Below are positions 50,332 through 59,640 of a stretch of 64,000 nt of DNA, piece by piece. This DNA is from Frederiksenia canicola (GTDB taxonomy: Bacteria; Pseudomonadota; Gammaproteobacteria; Enterobacterales; Pasteurellaceae), in the NCBI RefSeq assembly GCF_011455495.1, contig NZ_CP015029.1, positions 558,001-622,000 on the forward strand, read 5' to 3'. A model generated the notes under the pieces. It was not told the DNA's origin and ran no database searches. It saw only the letters and a program-made list of their open reading frames with translations. The first letter of the stretch is position 1. Each line of letters opens with the position of its first letter. Made by a program: the position numbers and the translations under genes.

Positions 50332-50804
50332 TGTCCCTCCTTGATTTCACTCATCGCTACTTTTACGACGACTTTGCGAATTTTGGATTTTTCACCATCA
50401 ATGCAATTGGGACGATGGATATCATTTGGAAAAAATACTGCGAAACTACCCGCTTGCATAACCAACTCACTTTCAGATTTTGCATCTTGATAGAATTGAA
50501 TGTCTCGCTCAGGGTCGTAAGCTACTGCAATTTGATTTTCACCAAGATCAACCGCTACGCCAATTCTCTCTTTACCTGAATGAAGATATTGCACATCAAG
50601 ATAATGGCGATGGACTTCAGGTAAGTTGTCTGATTTGTGCTGGGTTTCTAAATCAAGAACTTGTGCATAAATTTGATCGCCTTTGAGTGGGTAGCGTCCA
50701 ACTTCGAGAGCATCAAAGTCCGTTGATTGTAAATAACGCAACGCAAACTGTATCGCTTCGGGATAAACATTCAAATTCATGTTTGAGATGTGTCCAAGAA
50801 ACAT
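50328..50804 (-). CDS. yiaL: YhcH/YjgK/YiaL family protein
   Basis: 158 aa from ATG 50804 (MFLGHISN, matching MIFGHI of E. coli YiaL), with a GGGGGA RBS. Cupin-like DUF386 fold: PEVHRRY-type motif PEVHRHYLDVQYLHSGKERIGVA and FFPNDIHRP carry the putative metal histidines. Probably a mutarotase/anomerase-like accessory enzyme for sugar acids; biochemical role unsettled. Confidence 0.9.
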   Translation of the reverse strand: MFLGHISNMNLNVYPEAIQFALRYLQSTDFDALEVGRYPLKGDQIYAQVLDLETQHKSDNLPEVHRHYLDVQYLHSGKERIGVAVDLGENQIAVAYDPERDIQFYQDAKSESELVMQAGSFAVFFPNDIHRPNCIDGEKSKIRKVVVKVAMSEIKEGQ

Positions 50805-50821
50805 AAATCCCCCATTCTTTG

Positions 50822-51820
50822 CTATAAGGATTTCAGTTTTGCCCACACCGTTTCATCAACAGGAATGCCATTGGCTTTGTTGTCGGCTAGGATAGTCGTA
50901 AATTCATGCCCTGGTAGGCGTACAGCGACATCGGGATCGGAACGTTCTGCGGTTTTGACGTAATCCATAATGCGTTGTAGTTTTTCATCTTTTGTTTTGC
51001 CATCAATTAAGCGATCAACTTCGATGGCAATGAACACTTGAGAAACACAATATTCATCATCTTTGTCTTCTGTTACCGCAGCAGTTGAAAGCCCGTTTGA
51101 GAGTAAGGTTGCAATCATATCGAGTACAATTGACAGCCCCGAACCTTTCCAGAATCCCATTGGTAATAAACGACGATTACGTTCAACGGTAGCAGGATCA
51201 CGGGTTAAATTACCGTCATCATCAAACCCCGCATCGACCAGCGTTTGGCGACCTGCAAGACGGTGTACTTCCAACATACCGTAAGAGTACATTGAGCAAG
51301 ACATATCAACCATCGTAATTGGATTACTTGGTACCGCAATGATCAGTGGATTGGTTCCAATACGGCACTCTTTTGCCCCCCAAGGCGGCATTACCGCTAA
51401 GGCATTGGTCCAGCAAATGCCAATGTAACCTTTCTCCGCTGCTTGCCAGCCATAACCACCGCCACGCATCCAGTGATTCGCATTTTTTAAGGCAACGACA
51501 CCAATCCCAAACTGATCTGCAATTTCCATCGCTCTATTCATCATTTTTTGAGCGGTTAAATTACCAATGGCTTGATGAGCATCCCATTGCTCAATTGCTC
51601 CTAATGAGAGCACTTTGGAAGGCTCTGCTTCTGGTACAATATCGCCATTTTCGAGTTGTTGAATAAAACGTGGAAAACGGTTCACTCCATGTGAATAAGC
51701 GCCTGCTTGGGTGGTATCGGCAAATAGTGCTGCACAATCTTCGGCAATATCTTCGCGTACATTGCGATCAAGTAATGCTCGTTTAAATTCAGCTTTTAAA
51801 TCAGCGTAAGAAACTCTCAT
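50822..51820 (-). CDS. yiaK: 2,3-diketo-L-gulonate reductase
   Basis: NADH-dependent enzyme (DlgD) reducing 2,3-diketo-L-gulonate to 3-keto-L-gulonate. 332 aa of the malate/L-lactate DH type II family: [15 protein letters not shown] (catalytic His in SHGV), [64 protein letters not shown]. First gene of the long minus-strand unit; AAGGAGCAGCT precedes ATG 51820. Confidence 0.95.
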   Translation of the reverse strand: MRVSYADLKAEFKRALLDRNVREDIAEDCAALFADTTQAGAYSHGVNRFPRFIQQLENGDIVPEAEPSKVLSLGAIEQWDAHQAIGNLTAQKMMNRAMEIADQFGIGVVALKNANHWMRGGGYGWQAAEKGYIGICWTNALAVMPPWGAKECRIGTNPLIIAVPSNPITMVDMSCSMYSYGMLEVHRLAGRQTLVDAGFDDDGNLTRDPATVERNRRLLPMGFWKGSGLSIVLDMIATLLSNGLSTAAVTEDKDDEYCVSQVFIAIEVDRLIDGKTKDEKLQRIMDYVKTAERSDPDVAVRLPGHEFTTILADNKANGIPVDETVWAKLKSL

Positions 51821-51952
51821 AGCTGCTCCTTGTGATTAATGTTTCAAATAGTAAAATGATGTTTCATAAATTACGCTTAGTATAAAATAAAGTCAATGAA
51901 ACGAGGGAAATTTAACTCTTTATTAATCAATAGGTTATTTGTAAATTGTTAG

Positions 51953-51974
51953 TTTTGTGAGCAAGATCACAAAT
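51953..51974. promoter_or_regulatory. CRP-binding site between yiaK and yiaJ
   Basis: TTTTGTGAGCAAGATCACAAAT: perfect TGTGA-N6-TCACA with matching A/T flanks. Catabolite control of the yia unit is the natural reading. Confidence 0.85.
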
Positions 51975-51980
51975 TTTTGG

Positions 51981-52009
51981 AATTTTATTTCATAATATGG
52001 AATAAAATT
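51981..52009. promoter_or_regulatory. 29-bp palindrome, candidate YiaJ operator
   Basis: AATTTTATTTCATA-A-TATGGAATAAAATT: 13 of 14 base pairs match around A51995. It lies 44 bases before yiaJ and beside the CRP site, fitting an IclR-family operator for autoregulation and yiaK control. Confidence 0.65.
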
Positions 52010-52052
52010 GAAGTGAAATAGAAGTAGATAAACTGAGCCTAGGAGAACTCGT

Positions 52053-52871
52053 ATGTCGGAAAAAAATGGTGGTAACCAAAGTCTTATTCGGGGACTGCGT
52101 TTGTTGGAACTGCTTAGTCAGTTTCCTAATGGCTGTCCATTGGCACAGCTATCTGAGCTTTCAGGCTTAAATAAGAGTACAGCACACCGCTTATTACAAG
52201 GCTTACAGAACGAAGGTTATGTTCAACCTGCAAGTACCTCAGGTAGTTATCGCCTGACTACAAAATGCTTAAGTTTAGGGCAAAAAACACTCTCTTCACT
52301 GAATATCATCAATGTTGCCGCCCCGCATTTAGAAAAACTCAATTTGAAATTAGGCGAAACCGTCAATTTTTCTAAGCGAGAGCAAGATCACGCCATTATG
52401 ATTTATAAACTAGAGCCTACAACAGGCATGATGAAAACCCGGGCTTATATTGGGCAACATTTGAAACTGTATTGCTCAGCGATGGGGAAAATTTATCTCG
52501 CGTATGAAGAGAATAGTGAGTATCTCAACAATTATTGGCAAACACACCGCAACACGATCGAGCAGCTCACCCCAAATACGGTGACAGACTTAGCGATGAT
52601 GGAAAAAGAGTTGTCAGAAATCCGCCAAGAACAATTCGCCATGGATAGAGAAGAAAATGAGTTGGGGGTTGTTTGTATTGCAGCCCCCGTATTTGATTAT
52701 CTCAACAAGGTGGATTATGCCATTTCGGTATCCATGTCAATTTACAAACTACAACGCCAAGGTATTCAGTTTTTCTTAGATGAAATTAAACAAGCGGCAA
52801 AAAATATTTCAAAAGAACTGGGTTATGTTTTACCACAGGAAGAAAGCCACGAAGAGAAAATATCAGGCTAA
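52053..52871 (+). CDS. yiaJ: IclR family regulator of the yia unit
   Basis: 272 aa. N-terminal winged helix (GLRLLELLSQFPNGCPLAQLSELSGLNKSTAHRLLQGLQNEGYV at about 11-54) and C-terminal IclR effector domain (GETVNFSKREQDHAIMIYKLEP, YCSAMGKIYLAY, GVVCIAAPVFDY). Divergent from yiaK, the standard yiaJ arrangement; predicted repressor relieved by a pathway sugar acid. AGGAGAACTCGT is the RBS. Its 3' end overlaps convergent ulaR by nine bases. Confidence 0.9.
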   Translation: MSEKNGGNQSLIRGLRLLELLSQFPNGCPLAQLSELSGLNKSTAHRLLQGLQNEGYVQPASTSGSYRLTTKCLSLGQKTLSSLNIINVAAPHLEKLNLKLGETVNFSKREQDHAIMIYKLEPTTGMMKTRAYIGQHLKLYCSAMGKIYLAYEENSEYLNNYWQTHRNTIEQLTPNTVTDLAMMEKELSEIRQEQFAMDREENELGVVCIAAPVFDYLNKVDYAISVSMSIYKLQRQGIQFFLDEIKQAAKNISKELGYVLPQEESHEEKISG

Positions 52872-53621
52872 TATAATCTCCAATCCTTTTGTTTTTAGCA
52901 ACGCAATAATCTCGGGATCGGCTTCTTTACCTGTAATCAACACATCAATGTGCTGAATATCGCTAAACAACATGCCTGCTTGTTTACCGAGTTTGGTGCT
53001 GTCGAGTAGCACAACTAATTTACCGATGCGAGAGAGCATACGTTGCTCGGAATTGGCGATCAGCATATCGGTTTTGTACAGCCCATCTGTGGTCAGCCCT
53101 TTGCCACTGGTGAACATCACATCGGCGGCATATATTGCTTCCGCATTCGTGTTGAGTGACAGCATAATGGCTTGGTTTTTGTTGTATTGCCCGCCCATAA
53201 TTACCACGTCGTTGTGGTCGTGTTCAATCAGATAATTCGCAAGCGGCAGAAAGTTCGTCATAATTTGCACATTGTGACCACACAGACTACTGCCGAGCAT
53301 CAGCATCGTTGAGCCACACGTGAGAATCACGCTTTCGCCATCTTGACAAAGCTGGGCTGCTGCTTCAGCAATCCGCTGTTTTTCATCGGCATTGTTGATG
53401 CTGTTCGTCACAGCAATAGGGCGTGGACGGAAAGGCTTTTCTTCCACGGCCTCTGCTCCGTTTCGGACTTTTTTCAGTCTGCCTTGCTCGTTCAATTTGG
53501 TGATATCACGGCGAGCGGTGGCGGGTGAAATATTCAACAAGGTGATAATTTCTTGTGTCGAAAGGGCTTTGCGTTCTGCTAATAAATTGAGTAATTGTCG
53601 ATGCCTGTAATTTTCGTTCAT
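52863..53621 (-). CDS. ulaR: DeoR family repressor of ascorbate genes
   Basis: 252 aa. N-terminal DeoR helix-turn-helix (RQLLNLLAERKALSTQEIITLLNISPATARRDITKLNEQGRLKKVRNGAEAV) and sugar-phosphate-sensing C-domain (VILTCGSTMLMLGSSLCGHNVQIMTNF, VVIMGGQYNK, GKGLTTDGLYKTDMLIANSEQRML). In E. coli UlaR binds L-ascorbate-6-phosphate. It follows ulaG on the same strand. Confidence 0.9.
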   Translation of the reverse strand: MNENYRHRQLLNLLAERKALSTQEIITLLNISPATARRDITKLNEQGRLKKVRNGAEAVEEKPFRPRPIAVTNSINNADEKQRIAEAAAQLCQDGESVILTCGSTMLMLGSSLCGHNVQIMTNFLPLANYLIEHDHNDVVIMGGQYNKNQAIMLSLNTNAEAIYAADVMFTSGKGLTTDGLYKTDMLIANSEQRMLSRIGKLVVLLDSTKLGKQAGMLFSDIQHIDVLITGKEADPEIIALLKTKGLEIILA

Positions 53622-53704
53622 TATTTTTGAGCTAAATTTGTTAAAAATGATTGGAATCTATTCTATCAATAATGAACCGATAAGCCACGCAAATTTGCGT
53701 TCAA

Positions 53705-53751
53705 ACAAGCGGTCACTATTTGCAAAACGTTTGCGAAAAGTGACCGCTTGT
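53705..53751. repeat. 47-bp double uptake signal between ulaG and ulaR
   Basis: ACAAGCGGTCACT and AGTGACCGCTTGT face each other over 47 bp; each signal's TTTGC box lies inside the other. Ends are complementary over 13 bases, so the element may also terminate ulaG transcription. It ends 8 bases before the ulaG stop. Confidence 0.8.
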
Positions 53752-53758
53752 TATGCCG

Positions 53759-54850
53759 TCACAACATAGATTTGAATTGGATATTCGGCTCCTGCTCGAA
53801 GCAATCGTCAAAACCACGTGGGTGGTGATATTCAATCAAATCTTTATCTTGTGGATAAACGTACTTGCCGCCGACTTCCCAAATGAATGGGTGGAATTTA
53901 TATTGCAAACGGTCTTTACGCATTTTCCAAAGCTGAATAATCTCATCGGTGCTTGCCATAAAGTTAGTCCAGATGTCGTGATGCACAGGGATGATCACTT
54001 TACAACGTAAACATTCCGCCATACGTAGTAAATCAACCGAGGTCATTTTGTCTGCGATACCAACTGGGTTTTCACCGTAGTTGTTTAATGCGACATCAAT
54101 ATCAAACTGCTTACCGTGTTTAGCAAATTGAATTGAATAGTGGGAATCAGCACCGTGATAAATGTTACCGCCTGGGGTTTTGAACACATAGTTCACTGCT
54201 TTGCGGCCCATTTCTTCATCAGACGGGCAAAGACCGGCTAGTTCGCCACCTTGTTCTTCTGCTCCTTCCACTGGTAGCGTCACTAAACACGTGCGGTCGA
54301 ACGAGTCAAGAGCGTGAATTTCCACGTCTTTCAATTTCACCACATCACCTGGTTTGACGATGATGATACGTTCTTCAGGCACCCCCCATTTTTTCCAAAG
54401 TTCAGCACAGTGCCAAGGTCCCACAAATTTCACATGGTCAAGTTTTGGATTGTTCACAATCGCTGCCGCCACATTCACATCAATATGGTCACTGTGATAG
54501 TGAGACGCTAAGATAAAGTCCACTTCATTGATGGCAAATGGGTCAAGTACCATTGGCTGTGCACGCAAGTTCGGCTGTAATTTACGCACGCCTGCCATAT
54601 TTGCCATTTGGTGACCACGCACCATATCTTTTACTTTTTTAGTGGATTTACCACGACCGCACCATAAATCCATGCAGATGTTGGCTCCCGCTGGGGTTTT
54701 GATCCACACCCCTACACAGCCTAGCCACCACATTGCGAAGTTGCCTTCTGGCACGACTTCATTTTCAATTTCTTCGTTTAACCAAGTCCCCCACTCTGGG
54801 AAAGTAGAAAGAATCCAGCTCTCGCGAGTAATTTCACTGATTTTGCTCAT
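53759..54850 (-). CDS. ulaG: L-ascorbate-6-phosphate lactonase
   Basis: Opens L-ascorbate-6-P to 3-keto-L-gulonate-6-P; metallo-beta-lactamase fold, Mn2+-dependent. 363 aa from ATG 54850 ([21 protein letters not shown]), AGGAG six bases upstream. Metal motif HYHSDH (His117, His119, Asp121, His122); further ligands in [17 protein letters not shown] and [12 protein letters not shown]. Nearly the E. coli UlaG sequence plan with a slightly longer middle ([30 protein letters not shown]). Divergent from ulaAB. Confidence 0.96.
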   Translation of the reverse strand: MSKISEITRESWILSTFPEWGTWLNEEIENEVVPEGNFAMWWLGCVGVWIKTPAGANICMDLWCGRGKSTKKVKDMVRGHQMANMAGVRKLQPNLRAQPMVLDPFAINEVDFILASHYHSDHIDVNVAAAIVNNPKLDHVKFVGPWHCAELWKKWGVPEERIIIVKPGDVVKLKDVEIHALDSFDRTCLVTLPVEGAEEQGGELAGLCPSDEEMGRKAVNYVFKTPGGNIYHGADSHYSIQFAKHGKQFDIDVALNNYGENPVGIADKMTSVDLLRMAECLRCKVIIPVHHDIWTNFMASTDEIIQLWKMRKDRLQYKFHPFIWEVGGKYVYPQDKDLIEYHHPRGFDDCFEQEPNIQFKSML

Positions 54851-54877
54851 TGCCAACTCCTAAGTTGTTGCATTAAA

Positions 54878-54904
54878 TAATCATAAGTAATCATATATAA
54901 TCAT
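54878..54904. promoter_or_regulatory. Three TAATCAT direct repeats at 10-bp period upstream of ulaG
   Basis: TAATCAT at 54878-54884, 54888-54894 and 54898-54904, exactly one helical turn apart, 28 to 54 bases upstream of the ulaG start. Candidate UlaR operator. Confidence 0.55.
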
Positions 54905-54932
54905 TATATTTATCTCAACAGCCAAATGTGAA

Positions 54933-54954
54933 AACTGTGATCTAGATCTAATTT
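54933..54954. promoter_or_regulatory. CRP-like site on the ulaG side
   Basis: AACTGTGATCTAGATCTAATTT: TGTGATCTAGATC matches the CRP consensus centre perfectly, right end TCTAA weaker. About 90 bases from the ulaG start. Confidence 0.65.
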
Positions 54955-55044
54955 TTTATTTGTGTATCTGTTTTGGCATTGATTTGCAAAATATTCTGCG
55001 GATCTGACCGCTTGTGTATGCATTTTGCTCATCTTTACAAAATA

Positions 55045-55066
55045 AAATGTGAAGTTGCTCACAAAT
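55045..55066. promoter_or_regulatory. CRP-binding site upstream of ulaA
   Basis: AAATGTGAAGTTGCTCACAAAT: perfect TGTGA-N6-TCACA. A TATGAT -10 box at 55103-55108 would put the site near -60, a class I position. Confidence 0.85.
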
Positions 55067-55090
55067 AATCAAATTAAATCTTTTTTAATC
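55067..55090. promoter_or_regulatory. Phased AATC repeats upstream of ulaA, candidate UlaR operator
   Basis: AATC ends at 55070, 55080 and 55090 (TAATC, AAATC, TAATC), again a 10-bp period, between the CRP site and the -10 box. Same core as the TAATCAT array on the ulaG side 160 bp away, so DNA looping between the two arrays is possible. Confidence 0.45.
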
Positions 55091-55209
55091 TTTTTGAGCT
55101 GTTATGATTTGCTCCGATTAAATTCCATTTTATGGATTATCATTTTCAATATGGTAGGGTGTTTCATCACCCTTTTCGTAAAAAATCGATCAAAATAAGA
55201 GGTACTCTT

Positions 55210-57006
55210 ATGGAAATGCTCACCGATGTGCTGGTCTTTATTAAAGATCAGGTATTGAACAAAGCCCCATTTTTGCTTGGTATTGTGGCTTGTATTGGTT
55301 ACATTCTACTTAAAAAAGATACAACAACTGTGATTAAAGGTACGATCAAAACCATTGTGGGTTTTATGATCGTACAAGCAGGATCAGGCTTCTTGGTGTC
55401 AAACTTCAAACCTGTCATTGAAGGTTTATCAAAATTCCATAATTTAACCGGTGCGGTTATCGACCCATACACCAGTATGCAAGCCACCATTCAAACGATG
55501 GCGGACAACTATGCGTGGGTCGGTTATGCGGTGATTGGGGCGTTGTTCTTAAATATTTTACTTGTTGTATTTAGACGCTTTACGGGAATTCGTACCATTA
55601 TGCTTACGGGGCATATTATGTTCCAACAAGCAGGCTTGGTGGCGGTGTTCTATATGATCATCGGTGCATCAATGTGGGAAACCATTATTTATACCTCCGT
55701 GTTAATGGCACTTTATTGGGGGATTTCTTCTAACATTATGTATAAACCAACCCAAGCGGTTACTGGTGGTGCAGGTTTCTCAATCGGTCACCAACAACAA
55801 ATCGCCTCTTGGATTGCGGTTAAACTTGCCCCAAAACTTGGGGACAAAACGGACAGTGTGGACAATATGAAGTTGCCAAAATGGTTGCATATTTTCCATG
55901 ACAGTATTTCTGCAACTGCACTTGTGATGACCATTTTCTTTGGCATCATCTTGCTGTCATTCGGTTTAGAAAACCTACAAACCATGGCAGGCAAAACACA
56001 CTGGTTTATGTATATTCTTGAAATGGGCTTAAAATTTGCCGTAGCCATTCAAATTATTGTCACTGGCGTGCGGATGTTCGTGGCGGAGCTTTCCGAAGCT
56101 TTCAAAGGGATTTCTGAACGCGTCATCCCAAATTCTGTGCTTGCGATTGACTGTGCGGCAATTTATGCTTTCTCACCAAATGCGATGGTATTCGGTTTTA
56201 TGTGGGGGGCGATTGGTCAATTCGTGGCAGTCGGTATCTTGCTTGGCTTTAGCTCGCCAATTCTGATTATTCCAGGCTTCATTCCAATGTTCTTCTCAAA
56301 CGCCACAATTGGGGTGTTCGCCAACCAATTCGGTGGTTGGAAAGCGGTCATGAAAATCTGTTTTGTGATGGGGATCATCGAAGTATTAGGTTCAGCTTGG
56401 GTCATCCAAATGCTTGCCAGCCAAGGTACGGTATTTAACGGCTGGATGGGGATGGCAGACTGGGCATTGTTCTTCCCACCAATTTTACAAGGTATCATCA
56501 GCGTACCGGGTTTCTTCTTCGTGATTCTAGGTTTAGCAATGGTGTATATGGCATTTGCTTCTAAACAATTGCGTGCTGAAGAAGCAGAAGCTGCAGCAAA
56601 AGGCTTAACCCTTGAGCAGTTAGACGGCTACGGTTTAGACGAAGTAGTAGAGCCTGCGGAGGTTGCAAAAGTGTCGCCAGAAGTGACCGCTTGCAGTAAT
56701 GAAAATGTTAAGCCAATCCGTATCTTAGCAGTATGTGGCTCTGGCCAAGGTTCATCCATGATGATGAAAATGAAGATCAAAGGCTATCTCGACAAACACG
56801 GCGTACCAAACATTATGGACTCTTGTGCGGTAACTGACTATAAAGGCAAACTGAACGAAGTGGACATTATTGTTTCTTCTCGCCACCTTGCAGGTGAAAT
56901 TGAAGTGGGCGAAGGCAAATCCGTGCTAGGTGTCCAAAATATGCTTAACCCGAACTCATTCGGCGAAGAATTAATTGCCTTGATTAAAAAACATCAACAG
57001 CAATAA
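55210..57006 (+). CDS. ulaA: Ascorbate PTS transporter, fused EIIC (UlaA) and EIIB (UlaB)
   Basis: Imports and phosphorylates L-ascorbate. 598 aa from ATG 55210 ([15 protein letters not shown]), AGAGG upstream. Residues 1 to about 465 form the polytopic UlaA channel ([65 protein letters not shown]). A linker at about 470-500 follows, then a UlaB-type EIIB domain with phosphocysteine Cys509 in [16 protein letters not shown]. In E. coli these are two proteins. The linker codons 485-495 ([10 protein letters not shown]) are written by a complete uptake signal. Confidence 0.95.
   Translation: MEMLTDVLVFIKDQVLNKAPFLLGIVACIGYILLKKDTTTVIKGTIKTIVGFMIVQAGSGFLVSNFKPVIEGLSKFHNLTGAVIDPYTSMQATIQTMADNYAWVGYAVIGALFLNILLVVFRRFTGIRTIMLTGHIMFQQAGLVAVFYMIIGASMWETIIYTSVLMALYWGISSNIMYKPTQAVTGGAGFSIGHQQQIASWIAVKLAPKLGDKTDSVDNMKLPKWLHIFHDSISATALVMTIFFGIILLSFGLENLQTMAGKTHWFMYILEMGLKFAVAIQIIVTGVRMFVAELSEAFKGISERVIPNSVLAIDCAAIYAFSPNAMVFGFMWGAIGQFVAVGILLGFSSPILIIPGFIPMFFSNATIGVFANQFGGWKAVMKICFVMGIIEVLGSAWVIQMLASQGTVFNGWMGMADWALFFPPILQGIISVPGFFFVILGLAMVYMAFASKQLRAEEAEAAAKGLTLEQLDGYGLDEVVEPAEVAKVSPEVTACSNENVKPIRILAVCGSGQGSSMMMKMKIKGYLDKHGVPNIMDSCAVTDYKGKLNEVDIIVSSRHLAGEIEVGEGKSVLGVQNMLNPNSFGEELIALIKKHQQQ
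56663..56694 (-). repeat. Extended uptake signal inside the UlaA-UlaB linker
   Basis: Core GACCGCTTGC (56685-56694, one mismatch) with TTGCAAAA whose GC (56665-56666) sits at the standard positions 29-30 from the core end. The entire signal lies in the domain linker and in frame. Confidence 0.8.
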
Positions 57007-57059
57007 TGTCAAAATAGATTGGGGCGTGCTGCACGCCCCTAAACATTAAGGATAGAAAA

Positions 57060-57527
57060 ATGAATTTAAAACAAGCCCTTATTGATAACAACTCGATTAA
57101 ATTGCATCAGTCGGCAAGCAACTGGCAAGAAGCGATTAAAATCGGCACGGATATGCTGATTGCCTCAGGTGCCGTTGAACCACGTTACTATGACACCATT
57201 ATTCGCTGCATTAACGAAATGGGGCCTTACATTATTCTTGCTCCTGGTTTGGCAATGCCACACGCTCGCCCAGAAGACGGCGTAAACCGTACTGCTTTTG
57301 CTCTCGTCACGCTAAAAGAACCCGTTTATTTTGATGGCGAAGACGAACCTGTAGATGTGTTTATCACCTTAGCAGGCAGCGACTCTGATCAACATATGCA
57401 AGGCTTGATGGAAATCACCCAAGTGCTTGATGACCCCGATAGCGACACAGGCGTTGATCTTGATAAAATCCGCCGTTGCCAAACCGCCGAAGACGTCTAT
57501 GCCGTGATTGATGCGGTGCTTGGCTAA
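57060..57527 (+). CDS. ulaC: Ascorbate-specific PTS EIIA component
   Basis: 155 aa of the mannitol/fructose EIIA fold. Phosphorylated His68 in LAPGLAMPHARPEDGV; takes phosphate from HPr and passes it to Cys509 of the UlaAB fusion. Followed by an uptake signal that begins at the stop codon region. Confidence 0.94.
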   Translation: MNLKQALIDNNSIKLHQSASNWQEAIKIGTDMLIASGAVEPRYYDTIIRCINEMGPYIILAPGLAMPHARPEDGVNRTAFALVTLKEPVYFDGEDEPVDVFITLAGSDSDQHMQGLMEITQVLDDPDSDTGVDLDKIRRCQTAEDVYAVIDAVLG

Positions 57528-57582
57528 ACAAGCGGTCAGATTCTCCCAACATTTTGCAAATTTATCGTAAAAGGACAACACT

Positions 57583-58260
57583 ATGGCAAAACCAGCATTA
57601 CAAATTGCACTTGATTCATTAAGTTTAGAAAAAGCCGTGGCTGATGCAAAACAAGCAGAAAGCGTGGTCGAAATCATTGAAGTTGGCACGATTTTAGCCT
57701 TTGCCGAAGGAATGAAAGCCGTCAGCACTTTGCGGGCTTTACACCCAAATCATGTTATCGTGTGCGATCTGAAGACCACGGATGGCGGAGCAATTCTTGC
57801 TAAAATGGCATTTGAAGCCGGTGCCGACTGGCTCACCGTTTCTGCTGCGGCTCACCCAGCGACCAAAGCGGCGTGTAAAAAAGTGGCAGACGATTTCAAT
57901 GCCGCTCATGCAGAACTCAAAGTAAAAAAAGAGATCCAAATCGAAATCTACGGCAACTGGACCTTCGAAGATGCGAAAGAGTGGGTCGATTTAGGCGTAA
58001 CTCAAGCGATTTATCACCGCTCCCGTGATGCCGAACTTGCAGGTAAAGGCTGGACAGACGAAGACATTGAAAAAATGAAACGCCTAGAAGAAATCGGCTT
58101 AGAACTCTCTATCACTGGCGGCATCGTGCCAGAAGATATTCACCTGTTTAAAGAAATCAAAAATGCCAAAGTGTTTATCGCAGGTCGTGCCTTAGTCGGC
58201 GAAAAAGGTAAAGCGACCGCTGATGCCATTCGTGCAGAAATCGACAAATACTGGGCGTAA
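57583..58260 (+). CDS. ulaD: 3-keto-L-gulonate-6-phosphate decarboxylase
   Basis: Converts 3-keto-L-gulonate-6-P to L-xylulose-5-P and CO2. 225 aa, OMPDC-type TIM barrel; Asp62, Lys64 and Asp67 in CDLKTTDGG match the catalytic/Mg residues of E. coli UlaD; also VSAAAHPATKAACKK and ITGGIVPEDIHLFKEIKNAKVFIAGRALVG. The only decarboxylase of this type in the window, so the yia route must use it too (no sgbH beside lyxK). Confidence 0.96.
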   Translation: MAKPALQIALDSLSLEKAVADAKQAESVVEIIEVGTILAFAEGMKAVSTLRALHPNHVIVCDLKTTDGGAILAKMAFEAGADWLTVSAAAHPATKAACKKVADDFNAAHAELKVKKEIQIEIYGNWTFEDAKEWVDLGVTQAIYHRSRDAELAGKGWTDEDIEKMKRLEEIGLELSITGGIVPEDIHLFKEIKNAKVFIAGRALVGEKGKATADAIRAEIDKYWA

Positions 58261-58272
58261 AGTTCCTAAGAA

Positions 58273-58320
58273 AACCGACCGCTTGTATCGCGACAAGCGG
58301 TCAGTTCCTTCCAATTTTTT
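58273..58320 (+). terminator. ulaD terminator made of an inverted uptake-signal pair
   Basis: GACCGCTTGT (58277-58286), loop ATCGCG, ACAAGCGGTC (58293-58302), then after a short gap TTTTTT at 58315-58320. Last uptake signal in the window; none is seen from here to the end. Confidence 0.65.
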
Positions 58321-58435
58321 GCAAATATGACTTTTCCAAGCATGTGCTAGAAAATGAGATACCATAATTTCTTTGAATAAAAAGAGAGCGATAAAAAATA
58401 TTATTAGAAATATTTTTTAAAAGCCGTCGCTGTTT

Positions 58436-59332
58436 TTATGCCTTGAAGGCTTCAAGTAAAGTATCGCAAATATGATTTTCTACACTCGAGTAATTATTCT
58501 TTTTTAATCGGCATAGCGTCACTCTCCAAGGGATAGGATCTTTTATTCTTCGACATACAAAGTTGTTGGTAAGATATTGTTCTCCTGTTGGCAACGGAAG
58601 TAGTGTTAATAAATTTTTATTTGATTTTGCTGAGTGAAATAAAAAGTCCCAAGAACTCGATTCAAATATTATTGAAGGGTAAATGTGATGCCGTTCAAAT
58701 GCTTCTTTTAATTGATGGTAAATCATAAATGTTTTATCAAAAATAATAACGTTTTCATTGTGTAAGTCTTGCCAGTTAATTATTGATTTTTTGGCGAGTT
58801 TATGCTCTGAAGAGAGAAAGGCAGCTAGTTCAGAGCGATATATTTCAAATGAATCTATGACGTTTTGTGGAATACCCTCTGGGTATAATAAAACCGCAAA
58901 GTCAATGTTTTTTAAAAGTAATTCATTTCTTAAGGAATATGCTCCTTGTTCTATAATTGAAAAATTAATAGTAGGATTATCAAAAATTATTTTTGGCATT
59001 ATTTTAGGAAATAATACAGATAAGATAAGAGGGGGAATGCCAATAGAAATGTGACCTGTTATTGTTTTTTCTAGACTATGTAAGTTTTTATTCATCTCAT
59101 TGTACTTCTTAATCACATCTTTTGCATCATTGTAGTAATTTTCTCCAGCGTAAGTTAATCCTACAATTTTACCTTGTGAACGTTTAAATATTTGAATGGA
59201 TTCTCGGGTTTCAAATTCACTTATCATCATGCTTAAAGCAGGTTGAGAAATATAAAGATTTTGAGACGTTCTGCTTAAATTGAAGTTATTTTCCACAATG
59301 GCAACAAAATAGCGTAAATGCTTTATATCCAT
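58436..59332 (-). CDS. LysR family regulator next to the ato operon
   Basis: 298 aa from ATG 59332 ([41 protein letters not shown]), a standard LysR helix-turn-helix, followed by a co-inducer domain ([34 protein letters not shown]). A second ATG at 59347 is possible but has poor RBS spacing. Divergent from atoD, so it probably activates atoDAEB; E. coli uses the AtoSC two-component system instead. Base composition is AT-richer than the core genes. Confidence 0.88.
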   Translation of the reverse strand: MDIKHLRYFVAIVENNFNLSRTSQNLYISQPALSMMISEFETRESIQIFKRSQGKIVGLTYAGENYYNDAKDVIKKYNEMNKNLHSLEKTITGHISIGIPPLILSVLFPKIMPKIIFDNPTINFSIIEQGAYSLRNELLLKNIDFAVLLYPEGIPQNVIDSFEIYRSELAAFLSSEHKLAKKSIINWQDLHNENVIIFDKTFMIYHQLKEAFERHHIYPSIIFESSSWDFLFHSAKSNKNLLTLLPLPTGEQYLTNNFVCRRIKDPIPWRVTLCRLKKNNYSSVENHICDTLLEAFKA

Positions 59333-59400
59333 TTTATTTATCTCCATTCCTTCGTTATAAACTTATTAATAGATTATTGATCATTGTATACCTGACGCCC

Positions 59401-59417
59401 TATAAGTATAGCTTATA
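59401..59417. promoter_or_regulatory. LysR-type box in the lysR-atoD intergenic region
   Basis: TATAAG-TATAG-CTTATA: perfect 6-bp arms around 5 bases, containing the T-N11-A pattern of LysR operators. The remaining intergenic sequence (59333-59640) is AT-rich with no other clear element. Confidence 0.6.
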
Positions 59418-59640
59418 TGTGAATAAAAAATAAGTATTTCAGATTATGAATTTTTATTGTTACTCTCTTGTGTAAATAGGTAGTGAATTGGTGTTCTGTT
59501 ATAAATATGTAAATAATTTTTCAATTGTTAATTGATAATTACATTTTATTAAATTGAATTGTTATTGGTATTTAACTATTCACTTTTATGGACGCTGTTT
59601 TTATAAAATTAATTTATATAACAACCACTGGAGGGACGCT

